Assembly (NCBI GenBank): GCA_000996025.1
Contig: LBYF01000004.1
Location: 1-51,276 of the forward strand
Direction of reading: 5' to 3'
Length of the DNA: 51,276 bases
From: Parcubacteria group bacterium GW2011_GWA2_40_14
Lineage (GTDB): Bacteria > Patescibacteriota > Minisyncoccia > Phycocordibacterales > DATDWN01
This document shows, piece by piece, positions 49,441-51,276 of this stretch. A program made the translations under genes and the position numbers. Position 1 is the stretch's first letter. Each line of letters opens with the position of its first letter. The notes beneath the pieces are model-generated. The model searched no databases. It was not told where the DNA came from and was given only the letters and a program-made list of their open reading frames with translations.

Positions 49441-51276
49441 TGAAATTTTCTGGCATCGTATTGCGTCTTGGATTTTTGTTTTCTTTCGCGTTTCTTCTAT
49501 TTTTTGGTGGAACAAAATACACATTTGCATATATTATTTTTGACCAATCACCTGTAGATGAAACATTCAATGCGGCTATTTTGAATACTCCGCAGTTTGT
49601 AAGTTTTGGTTGTACCGCCGAGCTCAATTGCAAGGTTTCCGGACAAACTGTCTATGATGTTGGTGTTTGGATTAAAAAAGTGGGCAATCCAGCTGCTATC
49701 CGTCTGCAAGTGGCCAACACATGGAATGACCCGACAGGAGGAACTTCTATATTTTCCGATTCCATTTCCGTCAGTTCAATTTCTGACACGACATATAATC
49801 TAGTCTGGTTTCATTTTCCGCTCGGTGTGATTATCGGCAATCAGTCCAGTTACAGTCAGTTTTTTCAGTTCCAATTTACCAATGCAAATGGCACATACAA
49901 TGCGGTGGATTATTACAGAGTTCTTCAGCGTGATAACGACTACTCGGCTCCACAGCAATGGTGCAAAACTGGCTCTGGATGCGCCTCGTCAGATTTTTTC
50001 TGGCAAATGGACAATGGTATTGTGGACACACCCATACCACAAGAACAAATTGGCGACCCGAACAATCTACCTGTCACTATTTCTCCTGCAGGCGATGTGT
50101 CCAGTGTTGCAATAAATTGTACTATCGGGCGTAACTATACGACTACATTAGTTCACAGAGATGGAAATATTGTTTCTCACGGTTATGGAGTGGTAGCCCG
50201 CAAGTATTGCACTAACGGCACACTTTCTTTTGACGGGTTTAATATAAACAGTCTTTTGACGACTGGTGTTGACCCAGAGTGGTGGCGCTTTGTTCACACA
50301 CCGCTGGAGTACATTATAAAAGACACCACGGGTCTGTACTTTTCTGAATGTGACAGAAATGTCTGTACACTTATAAATTTGGTAAGAGATTATAATACAT
50401 ATGACCCTGATATTTATCTGGCCTCGTCCACATACTGGACGACGGTCGGCAAGGGTCCTATTTTTGATAGCACTGACCATGTCACATGGTTTGACACCAG
50501 ACCCACTACACCACCTCCGCCACCACTACCGACATGTTGTTCCAGCATTTTGTTTCTTCCTGGTTTTGAAGCTTCGCGACTTTACAAGACAAGTGTTACA
50601 AGTTGTACAGTAAATTGCGAAGATACTTTATGGGAGCCAAACGGAAACAGTGATGTGGAAGCTCTTTTTATGACAGTTCTTGGTGAAAGTGTGGATGATA
50701 GTATTTACACTCGGGATGTTTTGGATGAAGCTTATTCTGTTTTAAATATTTACAAATCGTTTCTAGAAAAGATGCAAGATATGAAATCGGATGGTGATAT
50801 CACGGATTTTTCGGCCGTTCCATACGATTGGCGACTGCCCTTGAGTGATATTTTGGAAAGTGGAAAGAAAATAGATGCAAATAATATTTCGTATCTTGCC
50901 GCGACTTCTTCACCTTACATTTTGCAAGAATTGCGCAGGTTGGTCTCCAGTTCGCAAAACGGAAAAGTGACTATCGTGGCGCACAGTAACGGCGGACTTT
51001 TGGCAAAAGCACTTCTGAAAAAACTAGCAGATGAAAATGACCCACTTCTCGGGAAGGTTCTCAAACTGATTCTTGTTGCTGTGCCACAACTTGGTACACC
51101 CTCTGCTGTTACCAGTCTGCTTCACGGATACGACCAAGGGATACCTACGACTATGGGACCATTTCTCTCCTCTAGGACAGCGCGAACATTTGGACACAAC
51201 GTTTCGTCTGCTTACAATTTCCTGCCAAGCGATGAATATTTTGACCAAGTAGACACACCAATCGTAACTTTTGACG
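49441..51276 (+). CDS. Secreted LCAT-like alpha/beta hydrolase, 3' end outside window
   Basis: The frame from the ATG at 49441 stays open for 612 codons to the right edge. A signal peptide (IVLRLGFLFSFAFLLFFGG...FA) is followed by about 330 residues of beta-rich, Cys-containing ectodomain, then a proline stretch (TPPPPPLPTCC) and an alpha/beta hydrolase. The hydrolase opens with ILFLPGFEASRLY and LWEPNGNSDVEALF, as in lecithin:cholesterol acyltransferase-like and PGAP1-like lipases. The nucleophile elbow is VTIVAHSNGGLLAKALL (Ser in HSNGG), followed by VAVPQLGTPSAV. The Asp and His of the triad may lie beyond the window. It probably acts on lipids at the cell surface or of a host (inference). 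Confidence 0.8.

Overview
The window looks like a piece of a small, AT-rich chromosome of a Candidate Phyla Radiation bacterium (Patescibacteria, most likely a Parcubacteria-type lineage). The evidence is indirect but consistent: a lone B12-dependent ribonucleotide reductase, transketolase split into two genes, a very short EF-Ts, a threonyl-tRNA synthetase without editing domain, a single-chain PheRS, a solitary PaaX/Cas2-like protein and many PKD-rich or hypothetical surface proteins. No database search was possible, so the lineage is inference.

Layout. 1-4000: end of a PKD-rich surface protein, a small RRM RNA-binding protein, a fatty-acid desaturase and a DUF192 protein. 4206-6506: nrdJ. 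6562-14830: a central-carbon block (gap, rpiB, rpe, split transketolase, PfkB kinase, class II aldolase, D-2-hydroxyacid dehydrogenase), broken by a small membrane protein and a DUF1653 protein. 15280-22783: translation block (rplY, bL31, prfA, rpsB, tsf, tRNA-Thr) with a lytic transglycosylase-like protein, a DUF4258/DUF2283 pair and orphan genes. 22820-33630: pheS, an orphan gene, a decayed reverse transcriptase, gyrB, a DUF2585 protein, thrS, a probable small RNA and dnaE. 33805-36558: rnhB, a NusB-Nudix fusion and rnc. 36679-39840: accessory stretch with a DNA-binding/ParB-like three-gene operon, decayed RhuM and peptide deformylase fragments and the PaaX/Cas2-like gene. 40080-51276: a short SMC, rnr, rpsP, khpA, trmD, a PIF1/RecD-like helicase, a DUF2231 protein and the start of a secreted LCAT-like hydrolase.

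Expression. Two start types are visible. At least twelve housekeeping genes have a -10 hexamer ending exactly 6 nt before the start codon, which predicts leaderless mRNAs. Several orphan genes, often richer in GC, instead have a -35/17 bp/-10 promoter, a leader and a strong Shine-Dalgarno.

The most unusual content is noncoding. There are several families of dispersed structured repeats whose arms differ between copies but stay paired: (i) near-perfect palindromes centred on GCTATAGC, four copies, two of which bracket the PaaX/Cas2-like gene; (ii) a folded element just upstream of the promoters of rplY, rpsB and nusB; (iii) a 23-27 bp palindrome lying inside rnhB (twice), thrS and rnr, always read as [MV]S[KR][TA][VA][FL]D[MT]; (iv) bulged-hairpin and mosaic intergenic repeats. 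There is also a strongly folded rpsP leader and a free-standing RNA with its own promoter and terminator between thrS and dnaE.
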